Source: Ophthalmolycus amberensis (taxonomy: Eukaryota; Chordata; Actinopteri; Perciformes; Zoarcidae). Taken from it: a stretch of 64,000 bases of DNA. Each line of letters begins with the position of its first letter. Positions within the stretch are counted from its first letter, which is position 1. The translations under genes and the position numbers were made by a program. The notes below the pieces were generated by a model. The model was not told the origin of the DNA. It saw only the letters and a program-made list of their open reading frames with translations, and ran no database searches. This document shows, one piece after another, positions 1 to 13,500 of the stretch. Location of the stretch: the NCBI GenBank assembly GCA_024529925.1, contig JAFEUB010000916.1, positions 412,001-476,000 on the forward strand. The letters are read 5' to 3'.

Positions 1-2846
1 CACACACACACACACAAAAGATGCTGAGTTAAGACGTGATGGTGATGAAGATGACGATGTCTTGGCTCTTGCTCCTGACTTGTCTCGTTTAGTGCAACTA
101 ACAGTCCAAAACCCAAAGACATTGCATTTATTGAAATGTTTAAACAGAAGAAATCTGACTTTCACACATGAGAAGCTGAAACTATACAATTCTTTCACAG
201 GTTTTGCTTTAAAAAGATATTTAAATATTTAATACATGAGCTCAGAATTGTTGCTCAGAAAATAATGTTCTGACGATCGACTACTCGACTCGTTTTTGGA
301 GCCTAGCTTCAGAATATATCTGGTTTTAACAGTACGGTACATGTCCATTACGCCCACTGAATTTAGGTATTCGGCACTTGATTGTTACACGCGTGACTTC
401 TTCATGTAGTATGTAGGACGTTTTCCTCACAGTCCATGTGTGTGCAGAATCGTACGTTTGTGTTTCCTCTTCGGATCCGAGCGGTTTATCTTGGTCCTCA
501 ATCATTTATTAGGAGGCCAAAGAAAGCAGCCTGGACCTCCTCCTCCTCCTCCTCCTCCTCCTCCTCCTCCTCCTCCTCCTCCTCAGCTAGGATCCTAGAT
601 GTTCTCAGAGCAGATGGGATGTATTGGTCCTCGAGGGTCAGACCCCTCTGTACCTTAATTTTAAAATGTGGGATCCACATGCAGTAACTACTTTCCATTA
701 GTAAAGCTCCTGATGTAAATGTGGTTACCTGGTAATAGATGTAGTGTTGATCAACACAGTCAGCTACATGTTAACATGCAGCAATGTACTCTGTCACCAT
801 TCTCATTCTTAGTCCCGCCCCCACAAAGTTGTGATTGGTTGCTTCATAGAGCTGCGTGTCTTTCGGTTTGATTAAAGTCATTCATCTTTAAGAATACTGT
901 TGTTCTAAAGTATTGCTTGTGTTGTTATTGATTAAAACGCATCTTCCAAAAGGTTTGGTGTGTTTTATGCGTGCACAAACTGCAACAAATATCCGAATAT
1001 TGAAAATCAAATACCAACCCAACGAACGTATACTCAGGTCCTGCCCTATCCAGCCGTTCACATCTGCGGTCATCACTACCCAGAGTTCCCAGTATGGGGC
1101 CAGTGTGGGTTAGAGATGTTGTTGCTTCTCGAGTGAATTTGCGCTCGTTTGTGAATGTGGTTGACCTCTGACAGATTATAATCTGATTACCTCAGGTTGG
1201 ATTAAAAGCAGGTGGAAAGAGTATCTTTGTTGATTGTCAGCACTGTTTGGTCAACCGTGAGAGATAAGTGTTTGACGGGTGAGAAAGAACCTTTTGCAAC
1301 TCACTGTGTCGTGTTTGATGGAGCAGAATAGTCACTTTGAAATGATTTATGTCAGTAATTGATGAATCTATCACGTAAACAAGTGAGCATTAGCTGGTGA
1401 GCATTCACTGATGCTCTCTGAGTCGCACCGCTCTGCGTTTCTGTTGCTCGCACTAAATGAGGAGTTTAATCACATTGTGAGTTTGTGAAATGGTGCTCGG
1501 CATTTCCCATTAGTTTGAATGTTTTATCGACTAAATTGAAACATTGATTCATTGGAATAGTATACGTAGATTAATCTAAGGAACAATCTGGAGCTTTTTC
1601 CCTTCCGTACAAGGTTTTTAGCATTTATTTTATGGACTTTGTCTCCGCTGGACAGTTTGAACCGAGTGACCAGAAGCTTTAAAGGAAAGAGTTTAGTGGG
1701 ATTACATTTTTTCTTTTTTTAAAAGTCTTTTGCTGGACTCAAACCAGAGATGTTTTAGTTACCGTATGTGGTTTGTGTCTCAATTCAGTTCAGACATGTC
1801 TCCTGTTTTCTCCCCGACGTTTGCCTCCAAGTCCCAGGATTTGGTTCAGAAGAAACTATTCTTCACTTTGATTCTGTTTGATGTTCTTTCAAACCTCACG
1901 GTGTGAAATGGACTTGAATAGAGATACGTAGTTCTATGTAGTGGGGCTGCAAAATAGTAATACTTAAAGCTAAACGGCGCTGAAGTACAAAGGAGTCAGT
2001 GGGATGAAGCTAAATCGGATAAGTTTAGGTATCGGGGGCCAATCTGTGCATATTTGAATGGATCGTTATGGGCCTCATAATGAGGACGATTTTTTAATCA
2101 CAATTCTATACTCGGAAGTCAAACTTTTTTTTTTGCTTCATGTGCCACTGAGCAACTTTCATAGGAATGAACAGGGTGCCGCCTCCAACGCTGTATCTAG
2201 TTCTATTTATACATCCACGGCTCATACAGCGTTTACACCTGAGAAGAATTTTTTGGAAGCCTGCAGAATGTCCTCCAAAGTCTTCTGACAAACCAGACAG
2301 TGATATGCAATAAAGAGATGACCTCTCCTTCCCTTCTAACTACCAGGCTGACAAAGTCTCCTGCAGATGACAAACGGACTGCAAATCCTCAGTAACCCTG
2401 TAGATTCAACACTCGTGCAACTCAATGCCGAACTACGCTCTTCTACTCTTAGACGTCCCTGGAAGTCCTTAATGGGCTCTATCTGTGACTTACTGAAGGA
2501 CAGAAGGATTCCCTCACACACACACACACACACACACACAGTCAGTCAGAAATAGCAGCATAATCGGTCTGTTGGTGTTGTCGAGCCGTAGTGAGCCCAC
2601 AGCTTTGTCACAGTGATGGATGATGATGTAAGATCTGCTCGCACAGAGATCCTCTAAGCTGATTGGCTGGCTGCTCAGGTTATTCACCACACCTGGCAGG
2701 GGTTTGTTTGTCTGTTTGTCTGTTTGTTTGGACCGCGACCACCTGCACGGCGTCCTGCAGTGTTTCAAACAGACAGAGAAGACATCAGATAGACTTGTCT
2801 TTGATGCACAGCAGAAGTGATGCAAAGAGGTCAACTTATTCCTAAA

Positions 2847-2917
<71 letters not shown>

Positions 2918-5286
2918 TGTGGTTGATGTTAGAAGTTGTGGATCATCGGCGTGATTTCACGGAATCCCAGAACAGATGTGACCTAATGTTTCTTGTTCGC
3001 TCTAACTTTAGAATTCATAGCTCGTGGGAAACACTGTTTACTGTGTGTGCGTGTGTGTGTGTGCACGTGTGTGTGTGCGCACCAGCCTGCATCTGGGGCC
3101 CAGGCTCGGTCATGCTTGGATCGTGACCCGAGATCAGAGAGCTAGATGTTGAATTTCCATGGTGGCTGAATGCGTGCGCCGTGCTGTGAGAAGTCGTGAT
3201 CGCTGCCTGCGGTGTGGGCTCCGTGCCAGTGTGTGTTTCTGCACAACAGGGACAGTGTGGTTGGAGGCCTTCCTTACCTTCATGACATGTTGGAGGTTTG
3301 AGGTTTTCAAGGTTTTTCAGGAAGCGTCTCGTGTCTGCAGATCCTCATGTGAGCAGCTCACTCGTAGTCAAATCAATGAGAGAATTGAGGGTTCTATTGA
3401 AAAATACGTTTATTTCTATCGTAAATGATGACGGAAAAACAGCACATTTGAGAAGCTGGAACCAGCAACTGTTCTGCTCAACTGATTATCAAAATAGTTG
3501 CAGATGTATTTTCCTTCAATCAATGAATTGGCTTCGATAAACTACACCGGTGCTAATGCTAGAATAAATGTAATGTAAGGCTCTTTAACCTTCAGGGAGA
3601 ACGAGCAACGGCCACATATTTAATGAGCGAGGAGATTGTTTAAACATCGCGTAGTCACTACATTGATCACGAGAGGCGACTGATTGATCAATGACATCGT
3701 CTGTTCATCAGAGCAGCCAGGTGGAAAAAATACAACCTTTTGGGTTTGTGCAAAGTTGAGACAAACAATGTAATCGGTCACGATCAGGTGGAGATGTTTG
3801 AGGAAAAATACGAATCTTCACCGCAGATCGAACACATGGCTGAAGGTAGTTTGACGTTTGTATTGATCAGATCAGCTGGGCTTTATAAACACTATTTAGG
3901 AGAAACTCTGCATTTCTAAAGAAACCAGGACAGACATTTTACACCATTAATATCACATTTTATTTTACTCTGTATTTCTCAGCTGAACACGGTTCAAATG
4001 TTGCATTAAATAGACGACCTGTGACGTTGTCTTGTGTGAGGTATAAAAGTTAGTAGAAATGTCTCGGCGTGTCTGAACCGTATGGAGGTTGTGTTTACCG
4101 TTACGCCGTTATTTTGAGCCCACATCGTGATGATATCAGCGAGCGTCGTGCCTCGCTGCTGCTTTGACATTGACCTGATGATGCCTCAGTTCAGACACAC
4201 ACGCACACACACACGCACACACACATATGAGCAGGCTGTGACGTCATTAATGGATCTTCCAATCCTCTTCTTCTTCTTTTGTTCCTCCCACTTTTTCGTC
4301 TCATGTCTTCAGGCAGGCGATGATGAGTCATTTTGGGGCGGCTTCGAGGTGCATGATGGGAGAGGGGGGGGGGGGGGGGGGATTTGAGAAAAGGAAAGAG
4401 GAGAGGAGGAAAAACAAACAGGAAAACTATAGACAACAGTATGTGGACACCTGAACACTTCATCCATATGTGACGGATGAACATTATTCCAAACCCGCGG
4501 TCATTAATCTGCAGCCTTAAGATTTATCTTCAATGAAAACGGATGCGACCAAACCAGGAGACACTGGTGTCCACTGTCCACATACGTTTGGCCATCTGCA
4601 TTAATGTATGTGGTATCGGTCACCAGGACACCATCAGTGTAAATCAGATTTATACGTTTCGGCTTTTTGTTTGGAGAAGTCTCTGCGTTAAACCAGATTG
4701 TGTGATTTAAATTTTTTCAGGAAACCTTTTGATGAATTTCAAAGACACGACCGTCATCTCGTGCGTACATTTTAACATCATAAACCTGAAATACAAAAAA
4801 TGTTTTACTTGTTCCCCGAAATGAATTCACATTGTTTTAGAACCGAGCTCCGGTACATTTGTGTGGCGTCTTCAGCTGTTTGATGTGGCCGTCGTCATAA
4901 AACTAAAGTGGCATTGTTATCGTCTCCGGTGTCATCGTTTCAAATGCTAATCATTCATTACTGTGGTTTCTATTGGAGCTGTTCCTCAGCAACAGATGAT
5001 TTAATTCTGGTTGTGTTGGTTGGTGACTGTGGACTGAGGAACAATAAGATCTCATTTACTGACCATGTTTCTACATCAGCAGAGAGCTGGCAGGACATCT
5101 GTGGACGTTACAACAACACCGTGGACTTCATTACAGTTGTTTGGGATGTGAAGTGTGTTCCAGGAAGTTTAAGGTCCCAGTTGATTTAAAAAAAATGTCC
5201 TCATACTTTAATTGCGTCAAACTTTTCCTTGTTTATGGGACAAACCGTCTCTTCTGACTCTGACCGTGCTGCGGCTGCATTGTCTG

Positions 5287-5326
<40 letters not shown>

Positions 5327-6262
5327 TGTATTTGTGTGTGAGTGAGACGGTCTGGTCGAAGCCAACGTGCTGAAACATTAGATGTCAACCGTTTGCGGCG
5401 ACATGCCCAGAAAAATCAGCGTGTGTTGTTGTTAAGCTGGTTCAGACTCAGTTACGTCAGAGCTGTTGTTTTGTGCTGAGCCAGCACACGGTGTAACATC
5501 GTGTGTCAGGGTTTGTCTGTCAGCTCATAGTTTTGGGGTTTTACGTTGGCTGCTAACTTCGTCATTGAGGTGCACCAAAAAAGATTCACTGCAACCTTTT
5601 TGGCGCCGCAGTAAGTTGCCTTTTTTCGGTGAGTTCCCAAACTCGATTGGTCATTTCTTAATACATTATGGAATAAAGGTGCAGGTCAGTGTTCATGTTA
5701 TTTTGACAGCTATTTTAGGTTTAGTCGTAAAAATAGTTTAAAGAAGAATATGCAGCTACTTAGTTTTCGTCACTTTTTAAGTCCAGTTTTAATCGGGACA
5801 AAGACGGGTGTAACAAGCACAGCAGCATTTTTAGTTCACGACAAAGAGAGACAAATCGTTCTCTTCATTTTTAATTACATGTGTGTTTTAAAGGTTGTGA
5901 TGACGGGGGTGTGGTTCAACATGTGCACAGAGACAGACTTGCGTACGATGTGAACGATAGTGGTTCTGATTACCAGAGTCCCTTTAGAAGACCTCTCATT
6001 GTACTGCAGCAAGGTCCGTTCAATCCTGGTTCTGGTTCTGCCCGCTGGAGTCTGAGCTGAAGGAGTTTCTGGTGAACCTGAATGATTTCATCAGATTTTT
6101 ACCAGAGTCCGACCCGGTGGCACCGATGACGAGCATTAAGAATAACTTCAAACAGAGACTTCAGTATTACGTTGAGACTGTTTTCATAACCAGTTCAAAG
6201 TTCCTCACACTAACTGTAGACGCATGTTAAACTCACCGTGGTATTATTTCCTCTCTCCACAG
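1..6262. other. non-coding stretch upstream of ip6k1
   Basis: I see no exon with family similarity here. The stretch holds simple repeats: CA at 1-16, TCC at about 537-584, CA at about 2513-2540, a GCGT tetranucleotide array at about 2847-2920, CA-rich DNA near 4195-4225, a G run at 4363-4381 and GT at about 5288-5325. A small inverted-repeat element lies at about 4430-4600. The open frames present are short or repeat-derived. It may include 5' introns or promoter DNA of ip6k1, but no first exon can be placed. Confidence 0.6.
4430..4600. mobile_element. short inverted-repeat DNA transposon remnant (MITE-like)
   Basis: The left end reads AGTATGTGGACACCTG (from about 4439) and the right end reads TGTCCACATACGTTTGGCC (to about 4596). 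These are imperfect inverted copies of each other, about 170 bp apart, with no coding capacity between. The ends resemble a dispersed fish DNA-transposon family whose ends carry TGTCCACATAC. A probable internal fragment of a related family (CTGCAGGAATTTGTTCCCAT) lies at about 29256. The link between the two is from memory of the family, not a search. Confidence 0.5.
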
Positions 6263-6491
6263 GAAGTGGTGATTCTGCCTTCCTGACAACTCTGCCCCCC
6301 CCCCCTCCCCCACTGTCCTGATTGGGTCTCGGTGCTGCCGGCGGTGGATTGGAGCACTCTGATTGGAGGCTTTGCGAGGTGGTTTTTCGGTCTGGCGCCG
6401 CCTCCCCCCGGGGCCGGCGTGCGCTCCCAGCAGCCCGTGGTGCCCTGCGCCCCCCCCTCCCCGTCACTGCACACCAGAGCCCATGCCCAAG
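6263..6491 (+). other. ip6k1: candidate 5' untranslated exon of ip6k1
   Basis: The segment is bounded by a good acceptor (CTCTCCACAG before 6263) and a donor (AAG then GTAAGA at 6492). It is very GC-rich and reads as no known protein. It lies about 1.1 kb upstream of the exon holding the ip6k1 start codon. Vertebrate ip6k1 genes carry untranslated leading exons, so this is a plausible one. It could equally be a chance pair of splice-like sites; transcript data are needed to decide. Confidence 0.35.
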
Positions 6492-7588
6492 GTAAGACCA
6501 GGACCAGGACCAGAGACCACCTGTGATGTGTCACAGTAGAGATCCCAGTTCATCAGTTGGAGGTGTTGAATTATTTAAGTTTTTTTTTTTAAAGGGAGTT
6601 TGGTTTCTTTCTAGCAAACCAAGAGTTGTGAACACAAATGAACACATCATTTCCTTTGATTGATAATCAAAAACAAAGACATGTTTGTAATATTTTAGAT
6701 AAATAAAATGTCAGCGGACAGCAACTTTAAAGAGACCTTTGAGTTTGACTTCTGTCAGTTAAACACAACAGCTTTCTGTGCAAAGATTAAAGAAGTAACA
6801 AAGGACAACAATCGAGTATCTCAGGCTCCATCCAACAATGTTCATTAAATATGTATAAAAACAATAACAAAATCACGCAAGACATCGAAAGAGCAAGTTA
6901 AAAGAAAGGGCAGAAATATTTAAAAAGGAAATACAAATTAAAGTCATATAAATTAGCAGGAGACAGTGTTGCAAATAGATTAACTGAATGTAAACAGGAA
7001 TATAGCAAATGTATATTCATAATGAGAAGCAATAAATATGTACATACAGTGGTGGAAACAGAAAGTAAAGTGTGTATAAGCTAAGCGAAGAGGGAAGATG
7101 TTGATTGCGTTGAATTTATGTGTTGGGGGTTTAATTTTAGCCCAAACTGCTGCAGTGAAACCTGCAGGTCTGAACTTAAACGCGTCCTCACAATAACTCA
7201 AATGTCAAAGACTTCACCTCATACACTGAGTAGCAAACGCTGACGTCGAATGTCTGGTCAGATTTGTGATCTTTTATCATAATTATAATATAAAATGAAA
7301 AAGTTGTACATACTGTTTGTATTGATTGATTGGAAAACTGTGTTATCCCAAAGAAAAGTTGATTCACGATCCGGTGTAGCATGAAAACATTTAAAGTGAT
7401 ATCTAGCCCTAGTAGGTAACAAACATCTGCACCTTAGGGCCGGTCACACTGGAAAATACGAGGTTCGGACGACACGTTCAAATTAAAGGTGTTGGCAGAG
7501 GACGTTTCCGAAGCTACCGGCTTTACACCCCCGTTAATACATCCCTCTCTCCTTGGCAGGAGGAGGCGCGGTGCGTCTGCCAGGAGCC

Positions 7589-10500
7589 ATGTGCCTCCCT
7601 CACACCAACATCATGGACAACAAGTTACAGGGGGCGGGGCAAGGAGGAGTGGCTGCTCTTCGACCACGGCCAGGAGGCGTCCTGCTGGAGCCCTTCGTAC
7701 ACCAGGTGGGCAGTGACGGCGCGTGTGTCAGAACATACGGAGATAACGATGGAGCTCCATGTTGATGGCGTAACAGATGTTTAAGTTTTTGTGCTGATTG
7801 TTTTCATATTTGCGTGTGCAGGTGGGGGGTCACACCAGCATGATGCGTTATGACGACCACACGGTGTGCAAGCCTCTGCTCAGCAGAGAGCAGCGCTTCT
7901 ACGAGTCTCTGCCTCCAGAGATGAAAGAGTTCACTCCGGAGTATAAAGGTCAGTCACGACTCCCTGACGTGTGTTAATAGTGGAGCCGCGGCTGCGCGTG
8001 CTGTGGGAACTCCGTTTACGAACCCTTTTATGTCTGACGTATACGACCACCGCCCTGTTGTCAGTATTCTGACTCCGTACCAGACTTATTGATCCTGGAT
8101 CTGCCTGTTTTGAGGCTTGTTGTATTTTATTCAGTTAGTTTGGTTCGTTTGCATTCATTCTCCAATCACGTGGGAATCGGTGTGTCGTGGCCGTGGTGGT
8201 TGGTGTTCTTTGTGACAATTAATACACGGAACTTGTAGCAAACACACGTTCTCAGCCGCAGATTCTTCTGTCAACTACTGTCTTGTTGTGGCCAATTCAC
8301 CGCAGCCACAACACAAGATTACAGATGAGTTTACTTTAAATAAATCCGTCTCATCTGACTTCAGATCCTCACTCAACGAGGGATGTTCCTAACGACCAAT
8401 TTACCGTTTAAATGGAATTCAGCTAGTCTTAAAATTAGGAAAACACGAAGAAAACAGTCACAATCGAGCACAATTTCATCTATATGTTTAATATTATTGT
8501 AGGAGCTGTTTAAAATTGTTAATCACATTTTTAAATACGGCTGAAACCAATAAAGAGTGTCTGCTCTGGTAGCCCAGTGGCGTAATATTTGATGAAACGC
8601 CAGCGGAAACTGTGATCTAAGAGTCCTGGTTTGGTCTTCCACACATTTGTTGAAAAAAAAGTAGATATTATCATTACCAAACTTCACAACATGTTTGTAT
8701 CGAATTAACTATTCTGCTTCGATCCATATTTGTTGGCATTTTACCTTTTAAAAAACCTTCGAAGCTTCATTTGAAATCCTCAATAGAAGCTTTGAATGTA
8801 ACAGAAACATGACGTTGAGTACAGCCCGCTGGCTGTTGGGAGGAGAGGAACAGACGGGGTGGAAGTGCTGAGTTCAGATCAGAGGAGCTCTCCACAGCAA
8901 CAGATGAGACGGCAATATGTCAATATGTAATTTAAAGGAACACATTCATCATAATACGTTTTATCGACTACTACTTCTGCTGAAGTACAGCATACAGTCA
9001 TAATGCATAAAAACACACCAAGTCTACAACAAATATGTTCACGAAAGAAATTAAAGACCAATTCAAAGAGCTGCGACACATTTAAAAGATATTTTCTTTG
9101 TCTTATTATCGGATTAAAAATGCTTTAATGGAAGTGAACAACGCGTGCACACCGTCTCGCTTACTCTTAAACCTTGTCTGAAATATGAAAGAAAAGCCAG
9201 CGAGGAACACGGAAGTACGGATGTTTACTAGCAGTGAAGTGGTTTAGCTGCTCTGCTCTTCATCACTCGGCACATACTGGAGCTGTTTCCACTCGCTTTT
9301 GCTGTAGTAACAGACCCACACACACTCTGACAGCCAGCACACGCACACACTCCTCTCCTACATGTATGTGACCTTTTATCATTTAAGCAAACTATGTAAG
9401 AGAGGAGGAGACGAGGACCAATGAAAGTAGGTTGGGAGATGAAGAGAGATGGTGGATGGAGCAGCTCGGCTCTATTTAGACGTGCTTTTAAGTCACAAAA
9501 ACACCACGTTCCTGACACTAAAACTCTTAATGGAATGCAGTCATTATTATATGTTAGTTTTTTCTCTCTTTGATGTAAAACCAGTGCCGTGCTCGTTCGG
9601 AGCGGCCCGATCATGCAGCAGAAATGAACTGAAGTCAATGAGCTGCAGCCTGTTCACACTCCAGTCCACAGAGCTGAAGCTCCGCCCCCTGCTGCTGCTG
9701 CACAGATTGCCGTTCACTTGTTTATTCAAAGTTCATCAATATTGAACGTGTTGTGTGTCCAAATTGCACCAAACTCGACATTGCATGTCCTCAGGTCCCC
9801 AGCAACACACTCGCCAAGTGTGAAGTAGATCGGATGGACGATTTTTGAGATATGTGAAGGACACACATGCATGCATACAGAGATTCTTTGATTTATAGTT
9901 AGGTGATGCTGCTGCAGCGCCACTTATTGACAAATTGGCACCAATTTTGTCATGGTCACTCAGACATCATATTTACACACCAAATGTGGTTACAATGGCA
10001 CAAAGCGGTCAGGAGATATGACTCTTTTTGTTCTAATTTACGCCCTGCCCACAGCTTTGAGCTAGCTCGAGCAAAACTGTACGGAATATCAAAAATCTCT
10101 GAAAAAGTAACCTTTTCCGACCTGGTCCACAGATGGTCTGTACCAAAGTTAGAGCTGCGGAAAAATCTGATTTGGTAACAATTCAAAATGGCAGAAAATC
10201 AATCTAGACACAAATGGATGGATTCGTCTGGACCCACAGGACCCAGGAGAGACCGTTCAAGAGTTACAGGCCAAAGAATAAAGTTAGTTGCCACAGAGCC
10301 ACCATCTGGCCAATTGCAGACTTCGACACTGCCCGTCTCTCTCTGGGTCTCCAGCAATACATCCGCCAAGAAGGAAGCAGATCGGTTGTCAAGATATGCG
10401 AAGGACAGACGGAAATTCCTCGTAGCATAGTTACAAGATGTCTGCCACGAGGAAGGTTTGGCAGGAAGACACTACGAGACATGAGCCAGTTCAACACGTC

Positions 10501-13500
10501 GAAAACAACAACACGTAACTCAGAAATGTCAGTCTGCAGACAAGACACGTGATTTTTGAGTGTTCTGTTGATGGACACACGATGAACTTGATGCGTTACA
10601 AAGCATGATGAGAAAGCTCTGGAATGACAGAAAACGACTACATCCCGCTGTCTGTCTTCCCAGTTCCCGTTGCTGGTGTTGTGGGTCCCAGTGCCTTGAC
10701 AACAGTGGTCCATAAGGAGGCTATATTTAGCCCTGGATCTCTGCCCACTACCATTGTCCTGCTGATTAAACAGCGGACGGACGGACAGCTGCCGCCCAGG
10801 GACGACTTTCTCAATCTGTCAAGGTTGTTTCATCCAGAAAGTGTTTTGACATTTCCAGTTTCCTGTGGACGGAGGCCAGACTTCAGTTTGGACGTTTTTC
10901 TCTACAAACAGTTTCTCAATTGAATTTACAGAACAATTAGCAAATCTTGCTGTACAGACGGATGAGAAATGACAGTAAAACAAACATTGAGCGTGTTCTG
11001 CCCGCTTCCCACTGGACAAAAGAAAACCCACACTAACACCAGCTAACATCCGGCTTTTGTCTCCAGTGTGAAAGGTTACAAAACAGCAGTCGTCACCGGT
11101 ATCTGTCGGCTCCAGCTCCGATCGGCAGCGATGGAGACGTGACAACCGGGTGGACACGTGTTGACGTGAAAGAACAGGATAATAAATAAAATCAACAGGG
11201 ATTTGGACAATTGTTGTCCTTTTATTAACAAACAAAGCATAGAGCACGCGTCATTCAAACTCTGGAACAAGATAAAACTCATCACCAAACTTGTCTGTTT
11301 GAAATACCCGCATAAAAGTGCACATTTTGTTAGAAAGGAGTATTGGTAAGGTGTCCAATCGTTTAGCCTCTGCGTGCGTGCGTGCGTGCTAAATCCATCA
11401 TGCAGCACACGAGTGTGAGTTTGACCGGCATGGCCAATCAGCTGACGACCGTCCGGGTCGCCTTTAAATGACGACAGCAGGTGTAAAAATAATTCGAGGT
11501 GATCGGTATTGTACTCGGGTATTGTTAGACATGTTGACATGCAGACCTGACAACTTGTGGCAACACAATGAGGCCCGACAGCACCTGATTAGACTGAACA
11601 TAATGTAGACCCGACCTCCATTACTAAGAACTGAAGAGAAGTTGTACTTCTGCTGTAAAGAAACAATGTAAGACATTTCAGTGTTTTAGAAGATGGGTTA
11701 TATTTATCTGTGTCTGTAACAAATAATTCTGTTATTTCTAAACTCCCTGCTTGGGGTTTTTTTTTGTCAGGTGTGGTGCTGGTGTGTTTCGAGGGCGACT
11801 CGGACGGCTACATCAACCTGGTGGCCTACCCCTACGTGGAGAGCAACATGGAGGGGGGCACGGCGGAGCACGAGGAGCGCGACCCCCCCGAGAGGGAGCA
11901 GCCGAGGAGGAAACACTCGCGGCGCAGCCTCCATCGCTCCTCCTCCACGTCCGAGCACAAGGAGGAGCGTCCCGACAGGATGGAGTCATACGACACCGAC
12001 ACTTCTGAGAAGTAAGAGCGTATGGGGGGGGGAAAGAGATTTGGAAAGATGAACCGGTGGTGAAACAGTTAATTATTGAACAGTTGGTGGACAGAAAATG
12101 TCATAGTAATCCTTTCAAATTCATGTGAACAACACAAACCTTTGAGTCCGTTGTAGGAACACATTTTTGAACAGAGGGTGAACCAACAGTTGATTGTCTT
12201 TAATGAATGATCCTCTCTCCTCGTCCCTGCAGCCTTGCAGAGCTGAAGAGTCCGAGGCTCGACCCAAAGATCCACTCGGACGTTCCCTTCCAGATGATGG
12301 ACGGGAACAGCGGTTTTAGTTCAGAGAAGATCAGCCACAACCCCTGGAGCCTTCGCTGCCACAAACAGCAGCTCAGCCGCATGAGGTCCGAATCCAAGGA
12401 CCGCAAACTCTTCAGTATCCTTCCTCAACCAATCACAGCCACTGTTTTTGTTTTCCCTTTGACAAAAAATACATAAACAAAGGTCCACTTACTCGCTTTT
12501 TTTCTCCCACAGCTTCCAAACTTAAAAGAAATCTCTGGAAACAAACTAGTAATGGATCTTATGTTAAGATTTCTTTCATCAAAGTCAAGAATAACCATGA
12601 CTAATATTGTGCACATGCGACCGCCGTGACCCCGAATGTAGCTGTAGAAGTGATGTGTATTCAAGCACTGATGTTTAAGAGAACTAGTTTTTACAGGCGA
12701 GTAGTGGGGTGGTGTGCCGGTTCAATAACAGGCTCTGAATGTAAATGTCAGTGAGGCTGGGAGCTCCCTGAGGTTATCGGGTCAAAGCTCGTGTTTTGAT
12801 CTTCAGCTTGAAAGAGAGCAGCTGCCTGGAAAACACAGCAGCACGCTCTCTGTCCTCAACAAGGTCCATCTGTGTCCAGTCGAGCCTTCAACGGGGTTCT
12901 CTCTGCCGATGCATTTTCCCAGTTTGTGCATCCTCTGTTCCTTTCCTCGCCTCCTCTCCTCGTGTATTTGCAACGTCGATTAAATGTGACGTGTGGCACA
13001 GCTGCATCGTGTGTCCGCGCTCACGCCTCATTTATACGTGTTTATCGATGATGAGATAAAACGCTACACTTGCTGCAGATGTTAATCTCAAAGATTTGCA
13101 GGATGTGTTGCATTTTGTTGACAAATAGCTGAACATGGATCAAAATGAGATATCAATATAAACGTGGCAGCTCTGCAACTTGGCATTGGCTCATTTGCAA
13201 TATTCAAGCTGTTGTGTGTCTCTCCACCTCGTAAAACAACAAATCTCGAGCTCGTGTTGAGACCAGAGACGATTCGCTCGACAAACAGACGTTTGCTCCT
13301 TAACTGCATCGTTTGAACCAGAGTTTCTGCTGCTGGAGAACGTGGTTCACCACTTCTCGTACCCCTGCATCCTGGACCTGAAGATGGGCACCAGGCAGCA
13401 CGGCGACGACGCCTCCGAGGAGAAGGCGGCCCGGCAGATGAAGAAATGTGAACAGAGCACTTCGGCGTCGCTGGGAGTGCGAGTGTGTGGCATGCAGGTA

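Noticed and set aside
436..698. Small frames with poly-serine or poly-glutamate
   Set aside because: They are translations of the TCC trinucleotide array, with no further similarity.
2857..3126. Frame starting with MRACVRACVRAC
   Set aside because: It is read from the GCGT tetranucleotide array and a GT-rich tail.
9228..9638. 136-codon minus-strand frame in ip6k1 intron
   Set aside because: No similarity, no splice context, and the codon content is like the surrounding intron.
10214..10713. Frames of 112 and 149 codons in ip6k1 intron
   Set aside because: They lie in a dispersed repeat on opposite strands and resemble no protein I know.
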